A stretch of 44,813 nt of DNA, from positions 1 through 44,813 of the forward strand of contig JAQFWX010000198.1 of NCBI GenBank assembly GCA_027605045.1, written 5' to 3'. This DNA is from Phallus indusiatus (taxonomy: Eukaryota; Basidiomycota; Agaricomycetes; Phallales; Phallaceae). The position numbers were made by a program, and so were the translations under genes. A model generated the notes under the pieces. That model was not told the DNA's origin, made no database searches, and was given only the letters and a program-made list of their open reading frames with translations. This document shows, piece by piece, positions 21,702-34,084 of this stretch (position 1 is the first letter of the stretch; each line of letters opens with the position of its first letter).

Positions 21702-23000
21702 ATGTCCACACCGGGTCCGACGCTACCGCGGGTTGCCGCAGACACATTGGCCGAAATACAGCCTCCGTCTATACGAATTCGGACCGACGAGGACGTTGAG
21801 CTGTGGAAGCTGACGTCTGGCTACAAAGCCTACGAATTATTCCTTCGTCGATTAAATGAATCCGTCGTCGGCTATGAACTTCCGCTGCAAGATGATTCTC
21901 CTGATAGTGAGGTAGGACGGGTGACCATATATCAAGGACGAATATATTGAAACGATTTTCAGGCTATTGTGAAGACACTGGCTCTGTTGGACGAATTAGA
22001 TTCCTGGGTGGAAGATATCCCGCCACAACCTACACCACAGCGGTTCGGAAATCTCGCCTTCCGTGACTATGGAGCACGACTAGAAGAGGTTAACAGTGTT
22101 TCACTTTCAATCTCTGAGTGATATGTTAACTCTTGCATTAGAGAGCCTCTTCATTGCTACGAGATCTAATACCGCCCTCCTTGCATGCCGCCATTCCCTT
22201 ACTTTTGTCCTACTTCTTGACCTCTTTCGGCTCTTTCCAACGAATAGATTATGGATCGGGTCATGAAACATCATTCGCCATGTTCTTATACTGCTTGTCC
22301 ATCATACGATTTTTTGATCCACAACCGCCTGAAGAACGCCGACTTGTTCTCCGAGTATTCGAGAGGTGATGGCGACGGATCTTTCTCGTCACGTCGATTA
22401 CTTATGGTAGTTCAAAGATATATTCGATTGGTTTGGAAGCTACAGGACGTATATCGCCTAGAACCCGCTGGAAGCCATGGTGTTTGGGGCTTGGACGATT
22501 ATAGCTTTTTAGGCTACTACTTCGGTAGCGGTCAGTTAAGAGGTACATCGCGTTTTCATATGTCCTTTACATTATATCAACTCTTGTCTCAGACAGAGGC
22601 GATATCTCTCCGTCCGTTGTCTTAAAGCCTCCGCTTCCACTTGATAATTTATACTATATCTCCATAATGCGCATCCATCGACTAAAGCACGGGCCCTTTC
22701 ATGAGCATTCTTCCCAACTGTATTCCATCGCTCAAGGAGTGCAGCGGTGGTCCAAAGTCAATAGTGGAATGCTAAAGATGTACGAGGTACCTGCGCTTTC
22801 GTCTTGTATACCGGTCAAAGTTTGAACTTGGACAGGCTGAAGTGCTAGGCAAGCGCGTTGTAGTTCAACATCTACCATTAGGTGGTTTACTTCCTTGGGA
22901 CCCTCCTCAGAGTACCCAACAAAGCCTATCTTATCCAGCGACATATCGTCTTTCGAGCAATCAAGAGTCTACGAGAATTGCGGGCGCACGTGCTCGTTAG
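21702..23000 (+). CDS. Serine/threonine protein phosphatase 2A activator (PTPA)
   Basis: Six exons (21702-21911, 21963-22088, 22142-22365, 22418-22542, 22593-22786, 22836-23000) give 347 aa with closed phase. Conserved PTPA sequence is present throughout: [52 protein letters not shown] followed by [59 protein letters not shown] and GLLPW. The family (yeast Rrd1/Rrd2) acts as a peptidyl-prolyl isomerase-like chaperone that helps activate PP2A-type phosphatases in cytosol and nucleus. The short C-terminal tail after GLLPW is Ser/Gln-rich. It converges on the methyltransferase gene with 119 bp between stops. Which of the two yeast paralogs it matches cannot be told by eye. Confidence 0.93.
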
Positions 23001-23119
23001 GACCTTGTCCGGGCTGACATCATCACCCTGGGCAAGTCTCACATTTTCCCGAAAAGATATAACGGTAAATTATTGCTTTGTAAATGAATTGTAGAAAATA
23101 ATACACCAGCGTCAGTCTA

Positions 23120-24210
23120 TCAAAGCCTTGTAACACTCCAAACAAGAAACAAGATATTGCCCCATCTTTCGTCCGTATCATTGCCATAAAATCCGTCTTT
23201 GTTTTCTTTGACTGATTTAGAAGGCTGCATTTCATTCGTTGGGACGAGTTTCACGTCAATTTGTACCGTGCCTTTTGGAAAGACCTCTTGCCACATCTCG
23301 CTCCACGTCTGCGGAGAATGACAGAACATGCGGATACCACTAGTATTTCTGGGGTGAATGCCAGCCTCTGCCATGCCGATATGATTCCCTAAGATTATGG
23401 ATCCCGGAACTGGCGACAACAAGGTCGCTAATCTCTTAGCAATCCTCAGTTGATCGCTTTCCGAAAACAAGTGGAATAGCATAGAGGCTTGGATCCCGCA
23501 AACTTGGCCGCGAAGCGCGGTCAATGACTGGATGTCTTTCAAATCTGACCCTTTGGAGAATATGACAGTCGGTGGATCCTGCAAAGGGAAGGCGTCCAAA
23601 AAGTCATCATCGAGGATGTTCCCTTCGATAAACTTAATCGGCTTCTCTTTCTGCGCTGCCTGGAAAAGTTCCACGCCAAGATTCCAGAGGTCTATCTGTG
23701 TTACTCCCTTTGTCGATCATATGAAAAAGCTCGTGACGGACCTCGTTTAAGATCTACTCCAAGAACCCACTCGCTAGGATACCCAGCGGTGACAAGCGCA
23801 CGAAGATCATGTCCAAACTAGACACGAAAAGGTGTCAGTTTAAACGCTACGCGGAATGATAATCAACCAATCCATACACAACATCCCACGTCTAAAAAAA
23901 TCGGCTTTTCGAAGGTTTTTCCAATGTTCAGGACGTGTTCATACTTTGGGAAGCGGGTTATCTGTAAACTAAGCACTTGGATTAAACGCGTAAATCAATT
24001 TCTAACAATCTCGTACTTCGTGAATAGGAATCTCCGGATGCACGGGTACGGAAACTGCTGATACGCTTTTTCTTGAATATCACAAATGTGCTTTTTCAGC
24101 TCCTCCACGTCATTGATACCCGTTTGTTCTTTGAAAAATGCAAGTTGGTTGTCGTCCAGACATAATAAACTTTTGTCGAGAGGTGACTTGGTTAAATTGG
24201 CGGGAGTCAT
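23120..24210 (-). CDS. SAM-dependent methyltransferase (class I, fungal secondary-metabolism type)
   Basis: Four exons (24210-24007, 23961-23878, 23817-23742, 23691-23120) give 311 aa with closed phase. After a short N-terminus come YQQFPYPCIRRF and the SAM-binding motif FLDVGCCFGHDLRALVTAGY (residues about 90-110), then WVLGVDLKRDLWNLG with the acidic residue expected to contact the ribose, and ILGNHIGMAEAG further on. This layout (PYPCIRR, DVGCC.G.DLR, GVDL...W.LG) is shared by small fungal methyltransferases found in meroterpenoid and related pathways, but also outside clusters. No biosynthetic backbone gene lies within the window, so no pathway can be assigned. Exon 4 uses the second of two nearby AG acceptors (CAGATAG), required by phase. 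Confidence 0.85.
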
Positions 24211-25465
24211 CGTGGGACGTTTAAAGTGCGAAAAATACAGGCTGGAATCAGCTATCCTTTCTGAGTTTTTCTATGAGCAAGCCGCATTTCTCGCTTCCCA
24301 AGGGAAAAGAGTTGTCGACCAATAAAAGGGAAACGGAAAAGTCAAGGTGCCGAGCTTCTCGATATCCGCTGTTTCGCCAAAAGCTTCCTTCCCATTAGTC
24401 GTTATGCCTTTAAAACACTTGGAGAAGCAGCGGAGCTTTAATAGCACAACCAAATCTCTTTCGTTCACAACATTTATTCACGTCTTTCCAAGCGGGCGCT
24501 CTCTGTTGGTCGAGTTGGCCACCTCTTCCTCGTCCTGACCTCGTACCCGTTCAGGCCTCATCCCCGTTTATATATTGAAATTATCGCGACTTACAAGCTC
24601 ATGCAGGTCATCATTCACGTGTATCGCCAATCTGAGGGCACGCCAACAATTGACAAGCAAGAAGCATTGCCACGATACGCCGGTGTGCATAAATTTTCTT
24701 GCGCTTATCTCGGAAACAAAGGACTAGTACATATCGGTAGCCTTTAATTTTGACAACATGTACATATTCGTTCGACTCGTGTCATTGACATCAACAACGT
24801 TGCGTTGGTTTACCTAAAAACTTACGTTGCTTTTTCTGGGAGTAATTCCGACAATTGGGTACGAAAATTTATTCGATGATATGCCCACTTCCAGACCTAC
24901 AGAATGTTAAAACGGCGGCAAAAAATTCCCTCGATTGTTGTGCTTAACTAGAGTCTAATGCCATAGTCTTGCGCACTCCGTGATGAAGATATCATTAAAA
25001 GCAGGTGAAAATTCGGTTAAAGTACTATAATTCAGAATCCTCGGAGACCCTTACACTACGGAGAACGGTTGATCCGCCGCATGACATACTAAGGTCAGTT
25101 GACTCAATTCATGTGCCACCCGGAGCCAAATATGAAGAAAACTGCATGAAGCTTTATTGTCGCAGCGGCGTTCGCCATGAAAGAATGACCAAAAGCGGAC
25201 GTGCCTAGCTAACGAATATCAATGAATTTTCAGGGTGGAGACGTACATACATATCGGGATTTCGCGCACATATTCAAAGAGTCCAAGAGTGAGAGAAAAT
25301 TGCTGGACACGTCTATGATAGGAAAAATTGACTCCTTAATCGATGCGGATCCCGAGGCCTGAACAATGAGAAAGGGCTCAAGTTCCAAACAAGATTATAT
25401 GTGCACATGGGAGTAAGACGAAAAGATCATTTGTCACGCGTGACATATAACAAAGACTGTTTTTT
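24211..25465. other. Intergenic, nothing recognised
   Basis: About 1.25 kb with only short unrelated frames, such as 25005-25208 (+). No repeat, RNA gene or protein motif was seen. It holds the methyltransferase promoter and the 3' flank of the zinc-finger-like gene. Confidence 0.5.
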
Positions 25466-27256
25466 TCATCGATCGCTTTGTACACGTTGATCGTTGGTGG
25501 CTACCTTAGGGCATCCGCCAGGATAGTAGTATAAAAACATATCATAGTAGCTATGCCAGTCCTTTTCAAGAGGTATCACACTCAGTAAGCGATTCAACTC
25601 CCTGTCATAATCTTCCTCCGACAATTTCTTATGTACCTTTGTCAGATGATTCTCGATAACATCTCGTCGAAGCACCAATGATGTTTCCTTGTGACATATA
25701 GAGCACTTTATGTACTCAATCTCCCTGCGTGCGTAAGTGAACTGCGCCTCCGTCTTTATAAGATGCACCGGTGCCCGTGACAGTGCTTTCCCGTTGAGGA
25801 TGGTCATATCCTTGACGGGTTGCAATATGTGCACCGAGACAATATGTTCCAAGCTTCGTTTGTCAGGCCAATAGTCCTCTTTCTTCCTCCGTGGGTTAGG
25901 CGTCTTGTATTTAGACTCCTCTTCCACGCACAGGATACACTTCTTACCGTCGGGAATGAGTGTGTTGATCCATTCCCGACACCGGACGTTGGCACGGTCT
26001 TTAGGCAGTTTCCTGCTTAGCCTTGGACCTGGGCTGGGAGGGGGAGGACGGAAGACGGACGGCTGTACAGACGTCCGGGCGTGTTTCCTTGGTGAGGGCG
26101 AGGACGAAGGGGAAGGATGTTTTCTTTTCAGGTTGAGGTGCGCTGGATCTGAAGCGGGGTCAGGGTATGGTATCATGGGTGGTGGAATGCTGTTGAGGAT
26201 GGGGTTCAGCGATAAAGAGGATGAAGAGGAGCTGAGCATTAAATTGGAGGAGGGAATGGGGCGTGGAGGGTTACTGCGTTGCTCGCATTGGTTGCCTTGG
26301 TTGCCTTGGAAGATCTGATCAAAGATCTCATGCTGGGTGGTGTATAGAGCGGAAGCTGAAACATCGGCCGCGGGGCAATCTGGACAAGGGCAATCAGTAC
26401 AAGGAGGACAGTCAGGGCAAGGGGGGCAATCGGGACAGGGGAGAGAATCAGGACAAGAGGTAGATGTGATAGGTTGATGATCATAATAATTAGGTTGTGG
26501 CTGGACGCTGGATGACGGCTGGAGCGGGTATAATTCATATGGTACAGTGACGAGTGGGGAAGCCTCGTCGTCGGCCGAGATTGCTGGGTATGATTGGTTG
26601 TATGGTTGAGAAGAAGAAAGGGTATATGAAACGTCTTGAGTGAAAGAATATGGAACGTGAGAAGTATTAATCGAGGCCGCAGCCTCAAATTGAGTGTTTA
26701 CGTTCAAGGGCATAGCGCCCTCGGACATCTTGGAGACTCGGTGGACGGCCGGATCTGATTCTTGACCTGTGTACGACTCGAAAGTGGGTAAGACACCCGA
26801 CTCCTCGACGGTTTGCCTCACAGAGTCTTGAGAGACGTTGCAGTCCAACGTTTCTGCGTCATTGCGATAAACTGGTAAATTCTTCTGGGAGTTGGCAGAT
26901 AAATCCCTTCAATAGCATTAGCGATCGTTTTGCTTATACAAGAAAATATCCTACGTCTGTGACTCCCAGTCTGTGCGGTACATGTGCTGATAGTCGACCT
27001 GAGATGTACCATGGTCCTCCGTAATATCAATGTCGTCCCTAGTAGATAGATTTGAATGTCATATGGGAGATAAATAATATGGAATCACTTACAAGTTTAA
27101 AGGGATTGAGTACGCTGCTTCGTAATTCACTTCGTGTGAGTTCGCACTGGAACAAATGGTTAAGATGTGGGATTGCCTCGAAACAATTGAGACCTACAGA
27201 GTGCGACATGAAGCGTGGGCCTCGACACCGGGTAAGCTGGGTTGGCCGTGACTCAT
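25466..27256 (-). CDS. Zinc-finger-like protein with Cys-Pro-Asp repeat, likely nuclear
   Basis: The main exon runs from about 26890 to 25466. Upstream exons 27256-27198, 27146-27093 and from 27038 join in phase, starting MSHGQPSLPGVEAH and reaching NYEAAYSIPLNLDDID. The junction between 27038 and 26890 is unresolved. A Cys-Pro-rich run with CPDC units lies at about 26455-26365, then Ser/Pro-rich sequence and a basic segment (LNLKRKHP, PSPRKHART). The C-terminal third has two possible C2-H-type zinc sites: CILC with a distant HIVSVH, and CSICHKETS...HLTKVH. This layout suggests a DNA-binding or chromatin protein, but I know no named family for it. Long low-complexity tracts make this exon open in other frames as well. 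Exact start and length (about 500-530 aa) are uncertain. Confidence 0.65.
26365..26458 (-). repeat. In-frame CPDC-type short tandem repeat
   Basis: On the minus strand the codons alternate Cys-Pro-Asp/Cys-Pro-Pro for about eight units (CPDCPPCPDCPPC and on). On the plus strand this shows as degenerate GGACAG/GGGCAA repeats. Slippage-prone, likely length-polymorphic. Confidence 0.75.
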
Positions 27257-29115
27257 CGTTGAAGTACTGTTAGAGTAAAATACAATGAAGTCGTATCGAG
27301 CAATCGAAGAAAATTTGAATGACTTACTTTGACGTTGTCACCCGGTCGAACGGGTTCGAATTTGGCTGCGAGGAGCTTGAGCCTATGAGTCCAAGCTCTT
27401 CCGAGTCGAGGAAGGTCTGGAGGAATCTGATTCGGAGTAAACCATGATGATGACTTGAGATGTAAAAAAAGCGATGGGGGGAAATTATGAGTAAGAGGAC
27501 TCTCAGTATAAGCGCGAGTGTGGGGGAGCTTTTTATGTGTACGAGGAGCGTGAGTACTAAATGCAGGGTTAATGCCACTTACTTGGATTGAGAGGGTGAG
27601 GGTGAAGTTTTTCGCCTCGTGTTCCGCCAGCGACTATACGCATCGACTAGAAGAAAGGAAAATTTGTTCGTGTCCAGTAAGGGTTGATGACATTGAATTA
27701 ATCGATGCCCGAAGCCCCTGAACGGTTGAAGTTGATGCTCAGAGGAACTTGAACGAAAAACATGATTTCGTGTTACTTCGACATATGTAATAAAAGATCC
27801 ACATTTATGCGGTCCAAGCTGTGCTCCTTTCATTCCCCTTTCCTGCGCGTTTTTGTCTTTAGCATGTTCAAAGCTGACGCCTTGAACTTCACTAGGTACC
27901 TCAAGAAATATTTTACGGCAAGGGTCAGCTGGCACCTCAAACGCTCAATAAATTAGCGGGGACGATTAATGTTGATAATCAAATCTCGAACGCGTTGTTA
28001 TAAGCTGGACCTTGTTTTATCTTTAAAAAGAAAGGGCCCCAGCGTAAGCCCGGGCAGTGACAAGTAAAAAAATACTGTGTTGCTATACAAAACATGGGCT
28101 GTCGTTCCCGGACCCAAGAAGCAAGTATGGACACTGTACGTCATGTTGTGGGCTTTATTTTTACTTTTTTAATACTTTTTCTATGGAGCTGTGTCAATAC
28201 AGTTTATGGTCAGTTGGGGAATCACGCGTGGTGACTCATATTGCAGATTTTACCTATGTAGATATGCAGGGATCTCATTTCCCAGATTGTTCAAGAGATC
28301 ATACCGTCGCGCGTATACTTGAGGAATAAAAAAAAAGCACGTAACTATACATATTTCTCTAGTGCTTAATATTAATGTTACTGTGTCTTGAACACGCGTA
28401 TCATCTGTGCTTATACTCCCGTGGCTGGTGATCGATTATCTATGGATGACTGCTCGAAATTCTGAAGGCGGTAAATGTTGAAAGGCTTTCGAGTCGACGT
28501 TATTTACTAATAAAAGCTCTATTTGTAAATTCCAACCATAAGTCCACGTTAGAGCCTTGATTATCATGATAAACTGATTCGATTTTTGCAACATGCCATC
28601 ATGATGCTTCACCCGTCACCGCCAAACCTCCCGACCCAAGATTTGGCCGATGGAAATCCAACATCGTAAAACGAATTGCCCAAAAAGGGGATTTCATGCT
28701 CTCAAGAGATCATGTAACAAGCAGCCGAGGCAAGGACCAAGGTTAATTATTGTCTCAGTTCAAGAAGTAATCTGGGAGATGGAGTTCGGATTTGCTCGGG
28801 CACGGTTACGAAACTAGAAAAAGGGGGAAGGTCTCCATAATCTGATTCATAATCATATTATGAGTACCAAATTCATATATTCAGCATGACGCATGGAAAT
28901 AATCTGAAAGTATTTACACTCAGAATGGGTTTTAATTGCATTTTATTTTCGTGCCTCTATGGTACAAATCAAGGAATCGTAGAGAAACAGCACTTTTTTC
29001 ATAAGAAGAGCCTTTTGGTCTACATCGAATTACTTCTGGAAAGCCGCAAGAACGGGTGCCGTATTCAAGAAGTCGATGTTCGTTTTGTTGAAATCTGTAA
29101 ACTCGTTAGCTGAGA
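27257..29115. other. Intergenic; possible 5' leader of the zinc-finger-like gene and an unassigned minus-strand frame
   Basis: At 27257-27340 a GT-AG pair (GTAAGT at about 27325, AACAG at about 27270) could be an intron in the 5' leader of the zinc-finger-like gene. An open minus frame at 27579-27935 (containing PCRKIFLEVPSEVQGVSFEH) may be an exon of an unknown gene, but no family or splice partner is clear. From 27960 to 29115 I see only short frames and nothing recognisable. Confidence 0.4.
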
Positions 29116-31669
29116 TTACAATTCTGCGAACATCGTGAAGCTATTACCATCAGTGATCGTAGTGATGTTATTTTTCATCCACTGTATCAATTGCTTCTTG
29201 TTTGTATCATATTGCGGCCAAAACGCTATAAATAATCAGGTCAACCATAATACAAGCATAACGTGATACTGCTCGACTCGGAGCACGTACATCCAGGGTT
29301 AAGATCAACGATGAAGTTGATATACGCATCGGTGAATGCAGTAGCAAGCGATCCTTCAGAACTCGGTGCACCGCCATATATGAGTAACAACTCGGAGCCA
29401 TGGAAAACTTGAAATGAATCGCGAATGAGTCGGTGGGGTCTACACGAGAATCATCGACAATGTCTTGCGCTAGCACTTACCACCAAGATCTGGGTTACCA
29501 CCGGGGTAAAACTCGTTAAACAAATAACCAAAAAGTGGTTGCAGAGACGCGGCGTGAGCGAAGAAATATCTTCGTGGAGAGAGATAAACCTGGTCGGTAT
29601 ACCATGCCTCCGAGCGGTCGTAAAGCGAGTCTCCGGTGTTGAAGCGACCGCCCTCGGAAGAATCGTTGGCAGGGTACAACTCGTCTATTTGAGCAAGGAG
29701 AGAGGGAGAGAGTGTAATATCATTGGGGACGTTTTGTACTATGAATTCGTTGAAACGAGCTGCTTCGGCGGATGCATTCATCTTGGGAAGACCGAGGACG
29801 GATTGACTGAACACGGTTCCGTCGTTTAACTGATATAGATTAGAGGGATGTCAGCAGCCAACTCATGACTGTGTATACAGGTCATACGTTTGTACCCATA
29901 ATCATTGGAACATGAAGGAAATCTCCAGACGCGATTTTGACAGAAGGTCGTTCGGTTACAAAACTACCCTGAGGTCCAACTGCGGGATACCAGAGTTGTA
30001 CATTCAGGGTTGAGGTAATCAAAGAATTCGACGCGTTAAGCACAACCTATTTGTATAAAAGACAATGGTCAGAAGTGTTTTGAATAAATATACAAAGCTT
30101 ACGTCAAATGGAGCGGCCGTCAAGCATTGCAGGGACTGAGGACCAGACGGCGGACATCCCACCAAATTGAGCAATCGGACGTAAGGCATGTCAGACTCAT
30201 CGTACTGGGACGCTAAGGGCGCGGAATGGCTAGAGATCGATGGAATTTCTCGTTTTTGCTCGCGGTAGTATTGTGGTGAAACTTACAAAGGACCGGCTGA
30301 AGAGTCCGCAATGGCAGCCCGAAACAGCGATTTCTGAGCAGGGAACACAACCTGAGCTTCTACGCCACCTCCACCAGCCGACTGAAGTCCTTATTAACTT
30401 GAAACATGCGGATCGAAAAGAGTCTGATGCACACCTGGCCCCAGATAGTAACCTTTTTGGACATAAATTTAGCGATGTACTTGGGGCAACAGGTTTCGAA
30501 CCCAAAGATCATTTACCTTGTCAGGATCTCCACCAAAAGCGGCGATTTCTTCTTGAACAAATGTAAAGGCAGTCCTCTGATCTACATCACGTCAATGCGA
30601 AGTCATACACACCGGTAACAAGTCCCTTTACCTAGCAAGCCGGCATTGAGATCTTCGGGTGCCATAAAAGAGTTGGCAAGCTTGGGCGGTTGATAAGCCA
30701 TTTCATAAACGCTTGATGACCGTCAGATGATATACTTACAAATCCGAAGGTATTGATACGATAATTGCTAAAGTATAATCGAACTTAGAGACATGTACGA
30801 GAGGACATGCGACATACAAGGATACGTAGATGATGGGCTTCTTGATCTGGACGCTCCTTTGGATCAACACTAATACAGAGTCTGAATTAAGCTCATAGAT
30901 ATGACAGTAGGTGTGACCTACGTGTGGGATTAAACTCGGGATTTGATGAAGCCCTAATCAAGAAATGTGGTCATCTTTTGTTCAAACATTCGAACTTAGA
31001 TCATGGAGTTTACCCCGTGTTATATGAGCCGCCCTGTTTGAAAGAGTCAATAAGGACCACTAAAACACTACATTGTCGCCGTGCTCACATAGATCCAGAT
31101 CACAACCGGTAACTTGTCCTTTGAAGTGGTACCCGCAGGACGGAAAATCTGATGTAAATGGCTTGGGGAAAGTGATTACTCAAGAGATACGGGCCCCATA
31201 CATTCATTACTAAACAGTCTTCGCTAATCGACACATTACCCAGGCTTGAAGCAGCCTGTAAAATGTCATCAGTGTTACTGCCGATTCATCTCGCCAAAAA
31301 CATTACAGGTTGCGGACATGCGGATCCAAACTGAGTAGCATCTTGAACGCCTTTGAACGCTTTGGTGATTGGTTTGGGGGCTTTGAAACGAAGGTTTCCA
31401 ACAGGAGGCTGAGCAAAAGGGATTCCAAGCCATGTTTCGAGGTGGGCTGTCTGGTTCGCAAACCCACGGAACGTGCCAATGGATGTCTTGATATCCAAAC
31501 TAGGTGATGGCTTGTATTGCTCTGAGCTCGAAGATGTGCTCAAAGCCCAAGTTAAAAAGGTGTCAAAGACAAACTGGATAACCAGAATAGATGCATGATT
31601 GATGAAAAGCGGGGCATCAGTGTGCACCAGCTTCATAAATAGAGAAGACGGTATATTGTCGTGAAACAT
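29116..31669 (-). CDS. Type-B carboxylesterase/lipase
   Basis: Sixteen exons: 31669-31307, 31255-31202, 31148-31089, 31033-31014, 30953-30922, 30869-30818, 30767-30740, 30680-30632, 30581-30517, 30452-30435, 30381-30287, 30229-30103, 30046-29888, 29829-29481, 29407-29291 and 29225-29116. They sum to 1698 nt (565 aa) with all phases closing. Motifs: [39 protein letters not shown] (oxyanion region), [32 protein letters not shown] (nucleophile Ser about 248), and [13 protein letters not shown] near the C-terminus with the likely catalytic His. A hydrophobic N-terminus ([19 protein letters not shown]) suggests secretion or anchoring, though the exact start Met is uncertain (31669 or later). The family hydrolyses ester bonds of lipids or xenobiotics; the substrate is unknown. 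Confidence 0.9.
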
Positions 31670-32746
31670 GACACATTATGGTGGATTCTCGTGATCCACT
31701 GCGGACCGAAACGTACACAAATTTCCTAATTGGCGTATTAGTTCGACACCGTTTCCCGTGAAAAGAGTCGTCTAATCTAGTGCCTGAGCGGTCCAGCTTC
31801 CGATGGGAAAATGAGACAGTGAGACCGGGTGAGACTGGAAACCCTGATTTCCTGCAAAGTCACGATGAGTGCTGTCATGTGAGGATGCAGGCGCTCTGAC
31901 CTGCTTTGGCTCGCCCGATGAACGCGTCTCGGATGCGGAGGTCTGTGCACCGCGTGTCCGTGCTTAGACACGTGACAATTATAGCGTATGAAGTCGCAAA
32001 AGAAAACAGTACCATGCAGGGTTAACAGGCATCATATAGCTGTGTATTAATCACAAAAAGGTCTCTGGGAACACTGTCAGAGAGCTTGTGGAGAATCATT
32101 AATCGAAGACTGGGAAATTCCAAGTTCCATTCGTTTGTAAGCTCCCAAGTATGGATTCGCGGATGACCAAATCCTAAAATACATGGCGTCGAAGTTGGGG
32201 CGTAAGAAGCAACCAAATAAATTAAAATAAACTCACAGATAACGAAAAGTTTCCGTGGATTCGGCACCGCTTTCATTTGGCAAGTTACATCCTGTTACAT
32301 CCCGCAGACGAGGGACTTCGACTGACTGCTTTAATAAGGAATTGAGGAATAAATCGAGTGTCATATCAATACCACGTATATATTAACGAAATAAAACGAG
32401 CGAACGTACGATAACCATTTCCAAACCATTTCACTATGACCTTTAAGTTTGCTTTAAGTTAGGGAGCAGTATAGGCTGTAAGGTAATGGGCGCCAGTTGT
32501 TGCTGTCATGATGTGACTGTCACTCCTAGTCTCTTTGCTGCCCTCTTTGATCTCTCTCGCAGACTCGCACGGAAGTCGCACAGTAAATTATGGCTGCGCA
32601 GAGCACAACATGTCTACGGTCTCGAGCTCGACTCTCAGTGCATTGATGATCCAACTACAGTAACGAAGCGGACAGGAATGTTATTAAATCATAATAAGAT
32701 AAACCTTTCAAGTAAAGCCAAATAATTTAGTTAGCAGACTCCTGAT
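31670..32746. other. Intergenic, nothing recognised
   Basis: About 1.1 kb holding the esterase promoter and the 3' flank of the GT31 gene. Only short frames such as 32486-32725 (+) and 32022-32276 (-) are open, with no familiar motif. Confidence 0.5.
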
Positions 32747-34084
32747 TCAAACGTCAGAGTTTTCCCATTCACCCCGGAATTCATCCATATATCTGAGCAT
32801 GGGTATTTCATGTGTCTTGATATGGTGAATGCAAACGCTATCCCATCCAATTGAGCCTTCGAACTTATGTCCATACTTCCTACCAGGATAGTCGTGCCAT
32901 CCAAGATCATCAATGACGAGACTATTGACGGGAGAAGGAACAAGGGGTTCAGGATGGGCTACTTCGGCGAAGACGTTCCAGGGATGTTTCCCATATCGAA
33001 AGATTGCATCAGAATGATTGTAGTTTTCAAGTGAGGCCACCCATGAACCAATCATAACATCATCATAGGGATAATGAATATGATGAGGAACAGAAGGTCT
33101 AGTCGACAGGAGAGTCTCGACAAGAAAAGAGCTAAAGGTGAGCGTGAGTTTCAGTTTCCCAGATCGCTGAAACGGCTCATCTAATGCAACTCACCTCAAC
33201 ATGTAGCCTATGCCAACTGGATACTGATATTTGGGACCAGAGATCAAGGTGTCTTCCTTTAACGTCTCGTCTTCGGGGTCATCGGACACCGCATTGACCC
33301 AGTAATACCGAAATGGTTTCATTCTACCAATCATAATCGCTTTCTTTTGAGGATTTAGGTCCTGGCTCTCCAACTTATAAGAAATTCGTCGTGATAGGGC
33401 CGTAAATCGAACAAAAGTGTCGGAATCAATGGTCATAAAATAATCGTAACTGGAGTTATTGGAGTTCGCCTAAAGTCTCAGTTGAGTAAGTTGAACATCA
33501 TCTTCACAAAATTCGAGTTAGACTCATACCCATTTCAGAGCAGCATATCGTTTCTCAGAGATTCTTTCGTATGTATCGTGAAAGTCAAGAATCACCATGT
33601 CTTTATGTCGTCGCTCCTCTTGCCATATATCGTATGACGTTTCTTCCTTGATCAGAGATGATCCGTTTTTTTCTGGGATGCCGACAAAAAATCGATAGTC
33701 AATTTGGACCTCCTTGGAAGATACCCCTTTGAATATAGAGTCGCGGATCAAATGCCGTCTTTGGGCCTCAGAGGGATGTGAAATGACTGCGACACGGAGA
33801 ATTAAGGGCTTTGTTGTACGCGGAGAGTCTAACCAAGCCGGACGGACTTCTTTGTCGAAAATATACACAGGTCCATGCCATGTCTTACTTCGAATATCGA
33901 GTAAAATGACGAGGATTGAAATAATGCATATGAGAAGAATAAGCCTGGGCCGAAGCACGAACGATAGAAAAGCGAGTTTGGATTGCCTTGGTTTCTGAAT
34001 ATATAGAAGAGTTGGAGGACCAGCCTCAGGATCCTCGCTGGGTAAATGTGTATATGGATTATGCCAGTGGCGGAATTGTAGCAT
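32747..34084 (-). CDS. Glycosyltransferase family 31 (beta-1,3-galactosyltransferase-like)
   Basis: Three exons (34084-33530, 33469-33195, 33131-32747) give 404 aa with closed phase. Residues about 37-63 (LSFVLRPRLILLICIISILV and on) form one membrane span after a short cytosolic tail, the type II layout of Golgi glycosyltransferases. Catalytic-domain features: RVAVISHPSEAQRRHLIRDS, YRFFVGIPE, VILDFHDTYERISEKRYAAL, the DxD metal/nucleotide-sugar motif in YFMTIDSDTFVR (Asp about 200 and 202), YPVGIGYMLR, and HYPYDDVMIGSWV (E/DDV motif). These match the GT31 fold used by fungal galactosyltransferase-like proteins in protein or lipid glycosylation. Donor and acceptor cannot be read from sequence. 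Confidence 0.9.

Noticed and set aside
23120..24210. Secondary-metabolite gene cluster around the methyltransferase
   Set aside because: Flanking genes are housekeeping (PTPA, Mex67) or a zinc-finger-like protein; no terpene cyclase, PKS, NRPS or P450 is present.
26239..26688. 149-codon frame overlapping the zinc-finger-like exon
   Set aside because: It arises from the low-complexity Cys-Pro/Ser-Pro tract read in another frame; the longer frame with zinc-site motifs is preferred.
28057..28329. 90-codon plus-strand frame
   Set aside because: Cys-rich but without a signal peptide, family motif or splice context; too weak to call.
30485..30500. GGTTTCGAACCC, resembling a tRNA T-arm
   Set aside because: It lies in an intron of the carboxylesterase, and no acceptor stem or anticodon arm could be drawn around it.
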